From: Candidatus Peribacteraceae bacterium
GTDB taxonomy: Bacteria; Patescibacteriota; Gracilibacteria; Peribacterales; Peribacteraceae
DNA length: 48,656 nt
Direction: 5' to 3'
NCBI GenBank assembly: GCA_030750465.1
Contig: JASMHZ010000007.1
Location: forward strand, 1-48,656
Part shown: positions 8,947 to 17,005 of the stretch, one piece after another
How positions within the stretch are numbered: position 1 is the stretch's first letter
How the letters are laid out: every line of letters starts with the position of its first letter
Made by a program: the position numbers and the translations under genes
The notes under the pieces: model-generated
What the model was told of the DNA's origin: nothing
What the model saw: only the letters and a program-made list of their open reading frames with translations
The model's database searches: none

Positions 8947-9396
8947 TCAATGGGATTGAACGCGAATTATTGGCAATACATCTGCCAGGTCTCTAATAAT
9001 ATGATCCGGTTTTGCCATATCATCATCCGGAGCATCCTCAGCAAATTTGCCTGACTTAAACCAGATAGTTGTCATTCCACATTCGTTCCCAAGTTTAATA
9101 TCTAAATTAACACGATCACCGACTACAAAAAAATAAGTTCCTTCGGAGCATTGATTTTGGCAATGCTCAAATAGTTCAATTGTCTTTTCTGGTTTAATCA
9201 TTATTTCCTTAAAGAATTGTTTTATATCTAAATACTCAATTTGCTTGTAGCGTTTTGCTTTATCTTTTGCGACAAGAAAAAGATCAATACTTGGTATAGC
9301 ATTTAAAGAAGTAAGAAGGTCGAGTGCTCCTTCAGTGAGTTTATTGTCAACTGGGTTAAAAATTGTGCGGTTGAAATCAAAAATAATGGCTATCAT
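8947..9396 (-). CDS. HAD-superfamily hydrolase-like protein
   Basis: 149 residues with the HAD layout: motif I 'IIFDFNRTIF' at the very N-terminus, a helical cap-like stretch, a Lys near 'KPEKTIELF' and motif IV 'VVGDRVNLDIKLGNECGMTTIWF'. HAD enzymes use the first Asp of DxD as nucleophile and the second as acid/base; here the second Asp is Asn (DFN). This could weaken phosphatase activity or mark a different subtype, although 'VGDR.N.DI' is well kept. It is short for the family (usually 200 or more), without a large cap domain. Probably a phosphomonoesterase or an inactive relative. Confidence 0.7.
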   Translation of the reverse strand: MIAIIFDFNRTIFNPVDNKLTEGALDLLTSLNAIPSIDLFLVAKDKAKRYKQIEYLDIKQFFKEIMIKPEKTIELFEHCQNQCSEGTYFFVVGDRVNLDIKLGNECGMTTIWFKSGKFAEDAPDDDMAKPDHIIRDLADVLPIIRVQSH

Positions 9397-9742
9397 TTGT
9401 ATGTTAATTGTATCATTTTTCCCCCATTAGCCCACCCCCCAGCCTTCGCATAGTGGGGAGCGCGTAGGATGGCGTTTCTAGCACAGCGACGCTATGGCTA
9501 CGGCTGGCAGGCCTGGGGTGGATTATTAGAAGGGGTGGGAGGGATGTCAGCCGTTTGTTAGTAGGATATATCTTGGATTATTGAATTCAATACTATTGTA
9601 AGCAGAATCTGCCATACACCTCTACTTTTCAGCTTAAAATAGGGCTCTTTACGGTTCCGCCTCCAAGCGGAACACAAACTAAACTTGCTGGAAAAAAACA
9701 CTCAAAAAAGGTATAATATGAACGTAAATACCAATATCATTT
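9397..9742. repeat. Gene-free gap with a large palindromic element
   Basis: No gene is visible. Bases 9430-9521 form a multi-arm inverted repeat: CCACCCC..CAGCC on the left pairs with GGCTG..GGGGTGG on the right. It contains 'CCAGCCTTCGC' (9439) and 'GGCTACGGCTGGCAGGCC' (9496), nearly identical words of which also occur inside the lipoprotein gene at 10726-10760. A second hairpin, 'GTTCCGCCTCCAAGCGGAAC', lies near 9652. A TATAAT at 9712-9717 may serve the next gene. Confidence 0.6.
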
Positions 9743-10151
9743 ATGAAATCAAAAAATCGCCTAAGGGCTCTAGCCATGATTGCTGACAGTAGAAGGAGCA
9801 GTGCTCATTCATGCAACAGGTCAGTTGGATGCATACCTAAGCACTTTCAATATGTATGGTGAAGAAATTTCTGATCCGCTTATCTACGTAGAGATCACTC
9901 CAAGAAATAAGCGCGTGGATATTGGTGAATCCTTAAAGCTTAACGTCGAAGGTATTTACACGTCAAAAACAGTTCCTATCAGCGGTGACTGGTTCAAGGT
10001 AGAGGGTAATCAGGAAAACAGAATCGATGATTGCCGAAACACCGAAACTTGCGAGGTCGAATACGAAACTCCAGGCTTGAAGCTTGTAAAAACGAGTGTA
10101 CTGGCTGACGAGGAGTTGACTGACTTTGTTAGAATTAGAGTCGAGAAATAA
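9743..10151 (+). CDS. Secreted protein with Ig-like fold, start region frameshifted
   Basis: The annotated frame (from TTG 9780) lacks a good start. An ATG at 9743 opens 'MKSKNRLRALAM' in another frame, and removing a single A near 9779 would fuse it to 'LLTVEGAVLIHATG', giving a convincing signal peptide. The mature part (about 95 residues) resembles a small beta-sandwich, with two Cys ('DCRNTETCEVEY') that could form a disulphide, ending 'DFVRIRVEK' like PKD/Ig-like domains. Either the gene is newly frameshifted or the base is a sequence error. Its end overlaps the convergent lipoprotein gene by 17 bp. Confidence 0.5.
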
Positions 10152-11118
10152 TAGGTCCGTTATAAGTTTTAATAGTATTTGAATCCAGATCGAACATGTA
10201 AAGAACCGGACGATGGTCAGTACTATTTTCGACGTCTTCATTTATTCCGGTTACAAAGAAAACATCATCAGAAATCCATCCGCCTCTGTTCCATTCGCAA
10301 GGGGTTCCGCAAAAAAGAACTCTCCTGTAGTTATTATCTCTATCAATCATAAAAACCTCTTTATCTGGCGAATCCGAAGCGGAAATTAATAATGTGTTCC
10401 ATCCGTTTGGCGAAATGTATTTGGTTTCGAGAGTATTTAATAGATTATATACATGAGAGCCGACTTTGATCTCGCCAGATTGATCTTCTGGCATTATTGA
10501 GGTTTCAGATATATTCATATCGCTTAATTCAAGCTCTTCGGATAACTTCTTAATCATGCTAGACCAAGCATCAGGCTTCGAATCAAACATCAGCGGAACT
10601 CTAAGCTCATCATTGTTCTCCGGAAGATCAGATGGATTGTCTTTTTTGAGTATCAAGAAGCCTGAGGTTGCATCGCCGAAATCAACTTCCAATTCTGCTT
10701 TAAACTGAACAAATTTCTCTGTCATCCAGCCTTCGCCATTCGGGCTACGGCCGGCAGGCCATTCTACTTGAGCAGTCGCGAAATGCCTGGCTAGAACATT
10801 GCCTTCGGAATCTTCCAAAACAATGGGGAAGCTTCCTTCAAAGAACCAATATCCGCGAGCGGAGCCTTCTATTTCAAACGAAGGCGTAATTACACTGTTT
10901 GGTCTTGGTTCATCAATCCTTATAAGTTCGGATTTATCAAGCTCATTGCCAATCTCTTCAACGAATGTCTTACCATCAGGAGTTCTGCATTGCTGGGGAT
11001 AACTTTCCATTATGGGATTACCTGCATCGGCGCATTCTTTGAAATTAGTTATCTGAGGTTCTTTGGTGCAGGCAAGCAACAGAATTGGTAGTGCTAAAAG
11101 TGGTATTGAATATTTCAT
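10135..11118 (-). CDS. Lipoprotein with Gmad2 domain
   Basis: 327 residues. The signal peptide ends in a lipobox 'LPILLLACTKEP' (Cys17), so the protein should be lipid-anchored outside the membrane. Residues about 67-175 form a Gmad2-type immunoglobulin-like domain ('IRIDEPRPNSVI', 'FEIEGSARGYWFFEGSFPIVL', 'LRVPLMFD'), known from spore germination proteins and many envelope proteins. The C-terminal ~130 residues look like a beta-propeller blade set ('LLISASDSPDKEVFMIDRD'). The Gmad2 domain carries a short insertion 'WPAGRSPNGEGW' encoded by a palindromic repeat unit, which probably sits in a surface loop. Ligand unknown. Confidence 0.75.
   Translation of the reverse strand: MKYSIPLLALPILLLACTKEPQITNFKECADAGNPIMESYPQQCRTPDGKTFVEEIGNELDKSELIRIDEPRPNSVITPSFEIEGSARGYWFFEGSFPIVLEDSEGNVLARHFATAQVEWPAGRSPNGEGWMTEKFVQFKAELEVDFGDATSGFLILKKDNPSDLPENNDELRVPLMFDSKPDAWSSMIKKLSEELELSDMNISETSIMPEDQSGEIKVGSHVYNLLNTLETKYISPNGWNTLLISASDSPDKEVFMIDRDNNYRRVLFCGTPCEWNRGGWISDDVFFVTGINEDVENSTDHRPVLYMFDLDSNTIKTYNGPIISRL
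10726..10760. repeat. Palindromic repeat unit inside a lipoprotein gene
   Basis: 'CCAGCCTTCGC' followed by 'GGCTACGGCCGGCAGGCC' matches the intergenic element at 9439-9513 almost base for base, but sits in frame within the Gmad2 domain. Confidence 0.65.
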
Positions 11119-11230
11119 GAGCTCATCATAACAACGATTCTATGAACTTCCATATAGTTCTTCTTGAAACGTACCAGAGGATTAATAAAATCGATAATGA
11201 AGCCAGAATCATCTTAGCTATTTTCATATT

Positions 11231-12049
11231 CTATTTTGATACTTTAGCCAAAACGTGCGGTTTGATCATTTTTTCTTCTTGCGAGACGTTTGCAAATAAG
11301 GTGGTAAGTGCTTGGCAGAGATGCTTGATTGTATCTGCCTTATTCGGAAACCATGCTTCCATCCATTCGCCCCTATCGCAGTAACTCAAATCGCCTGAGG
11401 GAGTTCTAATCGCTCCTTCTGTAATCAGATTCATGATTGATATGGTGCTCGAATCAACTTCTATTTTTCCAGGAAGCGAGACGCCAAAATGCACTTTGCA
11501 TCCCATTTTTTCGAACTCTTTCTTTGTCTCCTCAATTCCTCGCGTGAAGAAAAGATGGCAATTCTTTCCATCAATAGGAAGAAGCTCCATCACGCTGCGC
11601 ATCGTGAAGCCGGTGAACAAGACGTCATCAATCAATGCTATGGAATCAAAACCATCAGCTTTTGCAATTTGATCTTCAATGGACTCGTCCGTCTTGCTTA
11701 CGAGAATATGCTCGGAGCCATTTTCCTTTTCGATTCTTGTAATGTTAAGTCTCAGAATATTTGGAAACGCACTCCATCGTCCATGCAAAAGTTGAGCAAT
11801 CTCTTCGCCTTTGTGCCCGAGTCCAAAAGTAATATCAAATGGTTCCGGGTTTGATTCCGAGATTAGTCCTGCAAGTTCGTCCTCCAAAGTTCCTACCTTA
11901 GTATGCGGTTGGACTGCAATGTGTTTGATGAAAAGCTGTGCAGTTTCATATTCCAATGAGTTTTTGCCAAAACGTGTTTTGACGAAGGGCGTCAGGTTGT
12001 CATGTACGTAGAGTAGCTTTGGGGTGGGAAGACGAGGCATTGGTTGCAT
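11231..12049 (-). CDS. Phosphoribosyltransferase-like protein
   Basis: About 272 residues from the ATG at 12049 (the ORF could start earlier, but 'MQPMPRLP' is the first sensible start outside the hydrophobic leader-like stretch). The type I PRTase PRPP loop is clear: 'SIALIDDVLFTGFTM', hydrophobic residues, two acidic residues, then a T-G-rich turn. Upstream 'FDITFGLGHKGEEIAQLLHGRW' looks like the PPi loop and flanking helix. Such domains bind PRPP and salvage bases or regulate. The rest does not identify the base used. It may equally be a ComF-like or uncharacterised PRTase. The gene stands alone, with repeats upstream. Confidence 0.7.
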   Translation of the reverse strand: MQPMPRLPTPKLLYVHDNLTPFVKTRFGKNSLEYETAQLFIKHIAVQPHTKVGTLEDELAGLISESNPEPFDITFGLGHKGEEIAQLLHGRWSAFPNILRLNITRIEKENGSEHILVSKTDESIEDQIAKADGFDSIALIDDVLFTGFTMRSVMELLPIDGKNCHLFFTRGIEETKKEFEKMGCKVHFGVSLPGKIEVDSSTISIMNLITEGAIRTPSGDLSYCDRGEWMEAWFPNKADTIKHLCQALTTLFANVSQEEKMIKPHVLAKVSK

Positions 12050-12085
12050 TATACAGATTATGAAATACTTATCTGTGAACTGATT

Positions 12086-12222
12086 AACAATCGACAATCA
12101 ACACGCCATGAACCGATCGCACTTCGTGCTCTGGTTCATGGCTTTCGACAATCAACTTGTTGAAAGCGAGCGTAGCGAGCGTGTCGATTGTTGAGAGCAT
12201 AGCGTGTCGATTGTTTTTCAAT
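12086..12222. repeat. Heptamer units plus nested palindrome
   Basis: Heptamers AATCGAC/AATCAAC flank a nested hairpin at 12105-12142: outer arms GCCATGAACC/GGTTCATGGC and inner stem GCAC-TTC-GTGC. Then 'GCGAGCGTAGCGAGCG' and two copies of 'GTGTCGATTGTT' follow. The inner word TCGCACTTCGTGCTC returns at 19526-19540 with different outer arms. No gene is visible here; it separates two minus-strand genes. Confidence 0.7.
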
Positions 12223-13168
12223 TACTTGAAATCACTTTATATTCTCTCAATTTATTAGGAGGAATGCTTTCCTGCGGTTTCTGGTAAGTGAATACCAAAA
12301 CTGATTCTCCTTCCTTAATAGATTTGAGTGTGAAAGCATATTCACCTCCAACCCCTACAAGGTGGGGCTTTTCGTATGCCATGTACTTGTCCTCCACTAA
12401 TTCCAGATAATCCGTGTCGTGTTGTACTGCCCACTGGAAACCGGTAGTTGGATTCCCTTTCAAATTAATTGTAAAAACCTCCCCGACTTTTATAGATATG
12501 TTTGAAGCTTCTGTGTCGGCACAACTAACCTCGATATTTGTTGAGGTATCTTCTTCACGTTTATATTTTTGAATATTGCATATTAAGCTATCTCTTCTGG
12601 CTTGATAAATTTCGCGTTCAACAGAATCGGAGGTGGAGTTGTGAGGATCAGTGACAAAACCATTTTCTTTTAGAAAGTTTTTGGCAGACCAATGAAACTC
12701 GCTTGCGTCTTCCGAATTCATGTTAGATCCGTATCCAAATCCTTTTCCTAGATATCTTTCTTCTGCATCAGCTGTATTCCAAATTACACTTACTTCATTA
12801 AAAGTCGGAGAGCCAATGTCTAGAGACTGGGCATATTCACTCATAAAAGCAAAAAGATTAATATCTCTTGAATCCACAAAATCAAAGTCATCACGTATAA
12901 CCTCCCAGTTTTCCAAAGAAATGCTAGCAATACCCTTGCCTAATGGCGCTTCAAATTCGTAAGTAACAAACCAGCATCCCGGGCAGGCAGATGGAGAACT
13001 CTTAATTAGTTTCAGATTTGAGCCGCTTTGGCTAATGAATTCATCAGCGGATTCTATGTATTCTTTGGCCAAAGATTCAGCCTTAAGGTTATTTTCTACT
13101 CTTTCTTGAGGGGCCTGGGCGCAGGAAATAAGCAATAGAAAGGGGATTATCAGGGCAATATTTTTCAT
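12218..13168 (-). CDS. Lipoprotein with C-terminal chagasin-like (I42) protease-inhibitor domain
   Basis: 316 residues. N-terminal lipoprotein signal 'LIIPFLLLISCAQAP' (Cys16). Residues about 20-200 are an unassigned domain, partly PepSY-like ('SSPSACPGCWFVTYEF', with a CxxC). The C-terminal ~100 residues carry chagasin signatures: 'GNPTTGFQW' (the NPTTGF loop), 'GVGGEYAFTLKSIKEGES' (GxGG loop) and 'YQKPQE' at the third-loop position. Chagasin family proteins block papain-type cysteine proteases by putting these three loops in the active-site cleft. Inferred role: protection of the cell surface against host or neighbour proteases, or control of an own protease. Confidence 0.8.
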   Translation of the reverse strand: MKNIALIIPFLLLISCAQAPQERVENNLKAESLAKEYIESADEFISQSGSNLKLIKSSPSACPGCWFVTYEFEAPLGKGIASISLENWEVIRDDFDFVDSRDINLFAFMSEYAQSLDIGSPTFNEVSVIWNTADAEERYLGKGFGYGSNMNSEDASEFHWSAKNFLKENGFVTDPHNSTSDSVEREIYQARRDSLICNIQKYKREEDTSTNIEVSCADTEASNISIKVGEVFTINLKGNPTTGFQWAVQHDTDYLELVEDKYMAYEKPHLVGVGGEYAFTLKSIKEGESVLVFTYQKPQESIPPNKLREYKVISSN

Positions 13169-13210
13169 AGGATTAGGATAACAGAGGCGTACAGTCTAGC
13201 GGATAAAATT

Positions 13211-13238
13211 TTAACTTAAACCTTAATTGTTATATAAT
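13211..13238 (+). promoter_or_regulatory. Likely promoter of tRNA-Asn
   Basis: TTAACT (13211) and TATAAT (13233-13238), 16 bases apart, 28 bases before the tRNA. Confidence 0.45.
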
Positions 13239-13266
13239 ATTCATAAGGTCATTAGATCTTTCACGT

Positions 13267-13341
13267 TCCACGGTAGCTCAATGGTAGAGCAAACGGCTGT
13301 TAACCGTTAGGTTGCTGGTTCGAATCCAGCCCGTGGAGCCA
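13267..13341 (+). tRNA. tRNA-Asn (anticodon GTT), CCA encoded
   Basis: Complete cloverleaf: acceptor TCCACGG/CCGTGGA, D arm 'GCTCAATGGTAGAGC', anticodon arm 'ACGGCTGTTAACCGT' with GTT, T arm 'GCTGGTTCGAATCCAGC', discriminator G and encoded CCA. Its 3' half is also the coding 3' end of the serine recombinase on the other strand, marking it as an integration site. asnS, which charges this tRNA, is about 6.6 kb away. Confidence 0.97.
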
Positions 13342-14925
13342 AATTGGAACACACTCGTTGAGAGTGCTACTTTTGACTTTAGCCAAAGGTACTTTCAACG
13401 TTTCTATCGCACCCAGCCGGTCTTTGGTAACCTCATTGCATCGCCTGAATACCTCGAATGGCTTAGCCAAGCGGAAAGATAGCTTTTTATCTTGCAGTTC
13501 TATCGCCTGGCCGATCCTTTGTAGTATCTCGACTCGCGCATCACGGTCACCGTCGGCGAACCTTGAATATAAATCCTTAGAGAAGTCAGCGGCATCAACC
13601 GTATCCTTTGTTCGTTGCTTTGCGGTGGCATGGAAGTCGTTAATCAACTGCTTCTTATGGTCACGCTCACCTTCAAGCTCTTTAAGCATGGATTTGAATA
13701 ACTCCTCAGAAACTGCTGTCGATGCGTCCAGTTGGCGCTTCATCAGCTTATTTACCTTTTCATTTGCCTCCTTATACTCATCTTGCAGGCTCTTTAAGTA
13801 CCTTTCTTCTAATTTCATATTCTCCGCCTGGCTTAACTGAAGCTCATCCAACATCCATTCAACAAATGCCTGAGGTACCTCAATCTCTTCCAGTAAGGAA
13901 TATATCTGCTCCTCTATATCCGATTCGTTTACCGATCCTTTCTCCGTACAGCTTGTAGACTTCTTACCCATCTTTGAACAGCGAAAATAGCGGTACTCAC
14001 GTTCCTGTCCGGTTGATCGAATCAGCTTCCTCTTTACATCCATAATCACAGCCGCTCCGCAACTGCCGCATCTTATAAGACCGGCATATGTGTTTCTGTA
14101 TTTATGAAGACGTGGCTTGCCCCTTGGTCCCAGGATATCCTGAGCTTTGTCGTACTCCTCCAAGCTAACCATCGGAGGATGCTTCCCCGGCCATATCTCA
14201 CTGTCCCATTGGAACTTCCCGCAATAAAAGACATTAGAAAAAATGGTGTACATTGTGGAACGAGCAACCGACCGTTTAGTTTTACCGCGAGCGCCAAGTT
14301 TTGTAAGCCCCCATTCATTAATGGCAATATTATGTATTTGCTTTACCGTTTTGGTTTCAGTAAGCAGGAGGTCCCAACAACGCCTGACTATGTCGAATCG
14401 CTCAGGATCTTTTAAGACATACTTTTCTCCCTTAACACCATAACTATTTAAATATCCTACCGGGACGGACCCGGGGAACCAGCCAAGCTTAGCTTTTTCC
14501 GTCATCCCTCTCTTTGCATCTTTACCTAAGTCGCGACTGAACTGAATAGCCATCCCCATTTCAACCATCATAGTTAGAACATTATCAGAAGGCTCATATG
14601 TTCTTTCGGAAGTAACAATCCTTTTCAAGATACCCTCTTGTAGTAGCCACTGTATTGCACCACCATCAACCGGATTGCGAGCGAGCCGGTTAAGCTTCCA
14701 GCAATAGATCACCTCAATTTTTCCATCATGTATGTCAGATAAAAGGCGAGCAAACTCTGGCCTTGTCCCCGGAGTTTTTGCAGAACGTGCTTCCTGATAA
14801 GTGTCTACCAATTCATCACTATTATCTTTAATGCGACTCAAGTTATATTCTTTTTGACTGTCCAAAGATAGAATCTGTTTATCTTCAGTATCAGTAGACT
14901 TACGATTTACGATAGCTGCTTTCAT
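13300..14925 (-). CDS. Large serine recombinase (integrase)
   Basis: The ORF opens at 15102, but the real start is the ATG at 14925 ('MKAAIVNRKSTDTEDKQ'), since the upstream part is structured leader DNA; about 541 residues. Resolvase domain: catalytic Ser in 'VNRKSTDTEDKQILSLDSQ', 'YCWKLNRLARN', 'VEMGMAIQFSRDLGKDAKRG'. Then a recombinase domain ('GWFPGSVPVGYLN'), a zinc ribbon 'RCGSCGAAV..FRCSKMGKKSTSCTEKG' and a coiled coil around residues 410-470. Large serine recombinases insert phages or islands at attB. The last 13 codons lie inside tRNA-Asn and the stop TAA overlaps its anticodon loop, so integration at the tRNA supplies the C-terminus. Confidence 0.92.
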   Translation of the reverse strand: MKAAIVNRKSTDTEDKQILSLDSQKEYNLSRIKDNSDELVDTYQEARSAKTPGTRPEFARLLSDIHDGKIEVIYCWKLNRLARNPVDGGAIQWLLQEGILKRIVTSERTYEPSDNVLTMMVEMGMAIQFSRDLGKDAKRGMTEKAKLGWFPGSVPVGYLNSYGVKGEKYVLKDPERFDIVRRCWDLLLTETKTVKQIHNIAINEWGLTKLGARGKTKRSVARSTMYTIFSNVFYCGKFQWDSEIWPGKHPPMVSLEEYDKAQDILGPRGKPRLHKYRNTYAGLIRCGSCGAAVIMDVKRKLIRSTGQEREYRYFRCSKMGKKSTSCTEKGSVNESDIEEQIYSLLEEIEVPQAFVEWMLDELQLSQAENMKLEERYLKSLQDEYKEANEKVNKLMKRQLDASTAVSEELFKSMLKELEGERDHKKQLINDFHATAKQRTKDTVDAADFSKDLYSRFADGDRDARVEILQRIGQAIELQDKKLSFRLAKPFEVFRRCNEVTKDRLGAIETLKVPLAKVKSSTLNECVPIWLHGLDSNQQPNG

Positions 14926-14944
14926 TTTAATAAGGGGAAGAAAA

Positions 14945-15045
14945 CTCAAAAGGGGCGAGCCGTGGTTACCGACTTCGCAACGCGTTGTCGACGGCATCGC
15001 CCCCTTTGAGGACAACAAACGAGACGTTGCGGATAATCGGTAACC
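14945..15045 (-). promoter_or_regulatory. Structured leader upstream of the recombinase with two competing folds
   Basis: Fold 1: GGTTACCGA (14964) pairs with TCGGTAACC (15037-15045), enclosing GCAACG/CGTTGC and GTTGTC/GACAAC. Fold 2: CTCAAAAGGGGCGA (14945-14958) pairs with TCGCCCCCTTTGAG (14997-15010) at 13 of 14 positions. On the recombinase transcript fold 2 is followed by TTTTCTT, like an intrinsic terminator. The folds overlap in space and are largely exclusive, so attenuation of the recombinase is possible; a recombination site or element end is the alternative. Confidence 0.55.
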
Positions 15046-15102
15046 ATGAGCATTATACCAAAATGGGATAAAAAGTAATATATTGCCGTCACCAGCTGTC
15101 AC

Positions 15103-15798
15103 ATGGTGATTTTGGCTTATTCATGCGTATCTTCTTGTGACGGCACATCCTCATTGGATGTAGCTTCAGTATCTGTACCCATATTAACAATAATCCCATT
15201 ATCAGTTGCAAACGCCAAGACGTTCAAAGAACGATTATGCGATCGGGTAGTTAATAGGTTCCAAGACGATCAAATAATGTGGCAAAGAGTTAACGATCGT
15301 ATTGAAAAGCGTTTTGGTTATCGATGCGAATCAATTGAAGAAGATGAGGAGGCGATCTCAAACAGAAAGTACGATGTTAAAACTTGGGAAGATAAAAAGG
15401 GAAGTTACAAAATGATAACTCCTCCCGGTGGGGTCGCACCAGAGGTAGTAAAAACTCCAAAAGACAGATTTTATTTCCTTGAAGAACGGATGGAAGAAAA
15501 TATGGAATCATGGAGGGCATTGCATCAAGAAATGGGTGAAAAAATGGAGTTATTTATGGAACATTATAAAGCAGGTGGAAAAGAGGGAGTTCATGAGGTC
15601 AATGAATTGGAGAAAAAATTTATCACTCAATACAATAAATATTATGATATTTACAATGAGCTTGTATATCTAAGTTCCGACCTAAAACGTTACTGGAAAT
15701 TTCAAATTAGACTTGAAATAATTCAAAGCATTGAAAGCAAAATAAGAGGAATAGAAAAAGAGTTCGATAAAATGCCACGTGTAATGTATTACTACTGA
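15103..15798 (+). CDS. Secreted coiled-coil protein with the C-X28-C motif
   Basis: 231 residues. A hydrophobic N-terminus ending 'SVANA' looks like a signal peptide with cleavage near residue 38. Right after it comes 'ERLCDRVVNRFQDDQ' to 'EKRFGYRC' (Cys46 to Cys75), matching the C-terminal motif of the VCBS proteins at 41685 and 37984 position by position. The rest is highly charged and probably helical or coiled coil ('EERMEENMESWRALHQEM', 'ESKIRGIEKEFDK'), with a tyrosine tail 'YYY'. No known family. It sits between recombinase and terminase-like genes, so it may be cargo of the integrated element. Confidence 0.65.
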   Translation: MVILAYSCVSSCDGTSSLDVASVSVPILTIIPLSVANAKTFKERLCDRVVNRFQDDQIMWQRVNDRIEKRFGYRCESIEEDEEAISNRKYDVKTWEDKKGSYKMITPPGGVAPEVVKTPKDRFYFLEERMEENMESWRALHQEMGEKMELFMEHYKAGGKEGVHEVNELEKKFITQYNKYYDIYNELVYLSSDLKRYWKFQIRLEIIQSIESKIRGIEKEFDKMPRVMYYY

Positions 15799-15815
15799 TT
15801 ATATTTTCAGGCATC

Positions 15816-15847
15816 GTTCACAACTATATGTGGATTTTTGGTATAAT
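15816..15847 (+). promoter_or_regulatory. Promoter with -10 TATAAT six bases before an ATG
   Basis: TATAAT at 15842-15847 and TTCACA at 15816, 20 bases apart. The expected start of transcription coincides with the ATG at 15854, so the mRNA should be leaderless. Confidence 0.5.
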
Positions 15848-15853
15848 ATAGCT

Positions 15854-16213
15854 ATGCAGAAGGAATTAAATATACTTACAGGTAAACAACGATCTTTTGT
15901 CTTTGCTTATGTTAAATGCAATAACGGAACGCAATCTGCGAAGGAGGCTGGTTATAAGGGAAACGAAAAACAACTTTCAGTAATAGCTGCTCAGAACTTA
16001 GGAAAACTTAGGGTTAAGGATGCAATACAAGCCCTTGAGAAGCCAGCACTTGAAAAGGCACAAGTTAGTACCGAAAAGGTTATATTGGAGCTTAAAGCCA
16101 TAGCATTTGCCCCAGAAAACAAGGTTCCTTGGAACTCTAAGATGTCTGCTTTAAGAATGTTGGGGGATCACCTAGGCATGTGGGCAGATAACAAAAAAGA
16201 TTATCGTGTGTAG
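15854..16213 (+). CDS. Phage terminase small subunit-like protein
   Basis: About 119 residues from 'MQKELNILTGKQRSF' (the longer ORF start at 15830 lies in the promoter). The N-terminus has the Terminase_2 helix-turn-helix pattern: 'LTGKQRSFVFAYVKCNNGTQSAKEAGYKG'. The C-terminal half keeps 'ILELKAIAFAP...KMSALRMLGDHLGMW', as in small terminases, which recognise phage DNA before packaging. No large terminase, portal or capsid gene follows, so this is a phage leftover or a domesticated piece in the tRNA-Asn element. Its last 77 bp overlap the convergent FkbM gene, suggesting one C-terminus was created at a junction. Confidence 0.7.
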   Translation: MQKELNILTGKQRSFVFAYVKCNNGTQSAKEAGYKGNEKQLSVIAAQNLGKLRVKDAIQALEKPALEKAQVSTEKVILELKAIAFAPENKVPWNSKMSALRMLGDHLGMWADNKKDYRV

Positions 16214-16952
16214 GAAGATCTTCTTCAGAAATCATCTCTGTAAAAGAGGAAGGGGATTTTTTCCCTTCTTTTAGTGTAAAAATCCGATATGTACCAAGAG
16301 AAAGTATGTGCTTATAAATATCAAACACACGCCCTCTCTGCAATTGCCTAATACTGGAATATTCCACGATAAGGATCGGCAATTCTGAGGAATTGAGGAG
16401 GTTACTTGCTCCTTTCATCACCTCAAGTTCCCACCCTTCCACATCAATCTTAAGCATGCGCACTTTTGTAATACCTTCCTCTTGAATAAATTGATCAAGT
16501 GTTTTTACTGTGGCGGTTTGTACTTCTTTGTACTTTTCACTTTGCTTAATCATTGATGCCTGTGACCTATTGGGTTTGTACATCATTGCTTCGCCTTCGT
16601 ATTCCCCTAGAGCAACATTTACTGCGTTAATATTCTCACATTCATTTAGTGTGATATTTTTTTGTAGAATGTCATATGTTTCGCTTACTGGCTCAAAGGA
16701 ATATACAGAACCTGTAGATCCAACATGCATTGAGGCGTGTAGAGACATAACTCCAATGTTTGCGCCGGCATCAATAAATGTATCCCCCTTACGTAGAAAT
16801 TTTTTCAAGACATCAAGGGTACCTGCTTCGTATGTACCATGCTCGTAGAGAGAGGTCTCTACCCAAGGATCTTGCATTGGGTCAACAATCATTTTCAGGC
16901 CACTATGCGTCTCTATAACTGTAGATCCACATGCTATATTCGTAGGAATCAT
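16137..16952 (-). CDS. FkbM-family SAM methyltransferase
   Basis: 271 residues with the FkbM pattern: motif I 'GDTFIDAGANIGVMSLHAS', 'SVYSFEPVSETYDILQKNI', 'VALGEYEG' and the acidic motif 'VRMLKIDVEGWELEVMKGA'. FkbM proteins O-methylate sugars or polyketides using S-adenosylmethionine. With a nucleotidyltransferase and glycosyltransferase next door (divergent), methylation of a surface glycan is the likely job. The last ~14 residues read into the terminase-like gene and probably are not native. Start ATG at 16952. Confidence 0.85.
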   Translation of the reverse strand: MIPTNIACGSTVIETHSGLKMIVDPMQDPWVETSLYEHGTYEAGTLDVLKKFLRKGDTFIDAGANIGVMSLHASMHVGSTGSVYSFEPVSETYDILQKNITLNECENINAVNVALGEYEGEAMMYKPNRSQASMIKQSEKYKEVQTATVKTLDQFIQEEGITKVRMLKIDVEGWELEVMKGASNLLNSSELPILIVEYSSIRQLQRGRVFDIYKHILSLGTYRIFTLKEGKKSPSSFTEMISEEDLPTHDNLFCYLPTCLGDPPTFLKQTS

Positions 16953-17005
16953 TGTCTTGATTCTACTACTGAATAGGCTTGTTGTAGAGTAGTATAGTTA
17001 GACGT

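Noticed and set aside
14926-15102. Longer N-terminus of the serine recombinase
   Set aside because: The extra 59 residues come from the structured leader and do not resemble a resolvase N-terminus.
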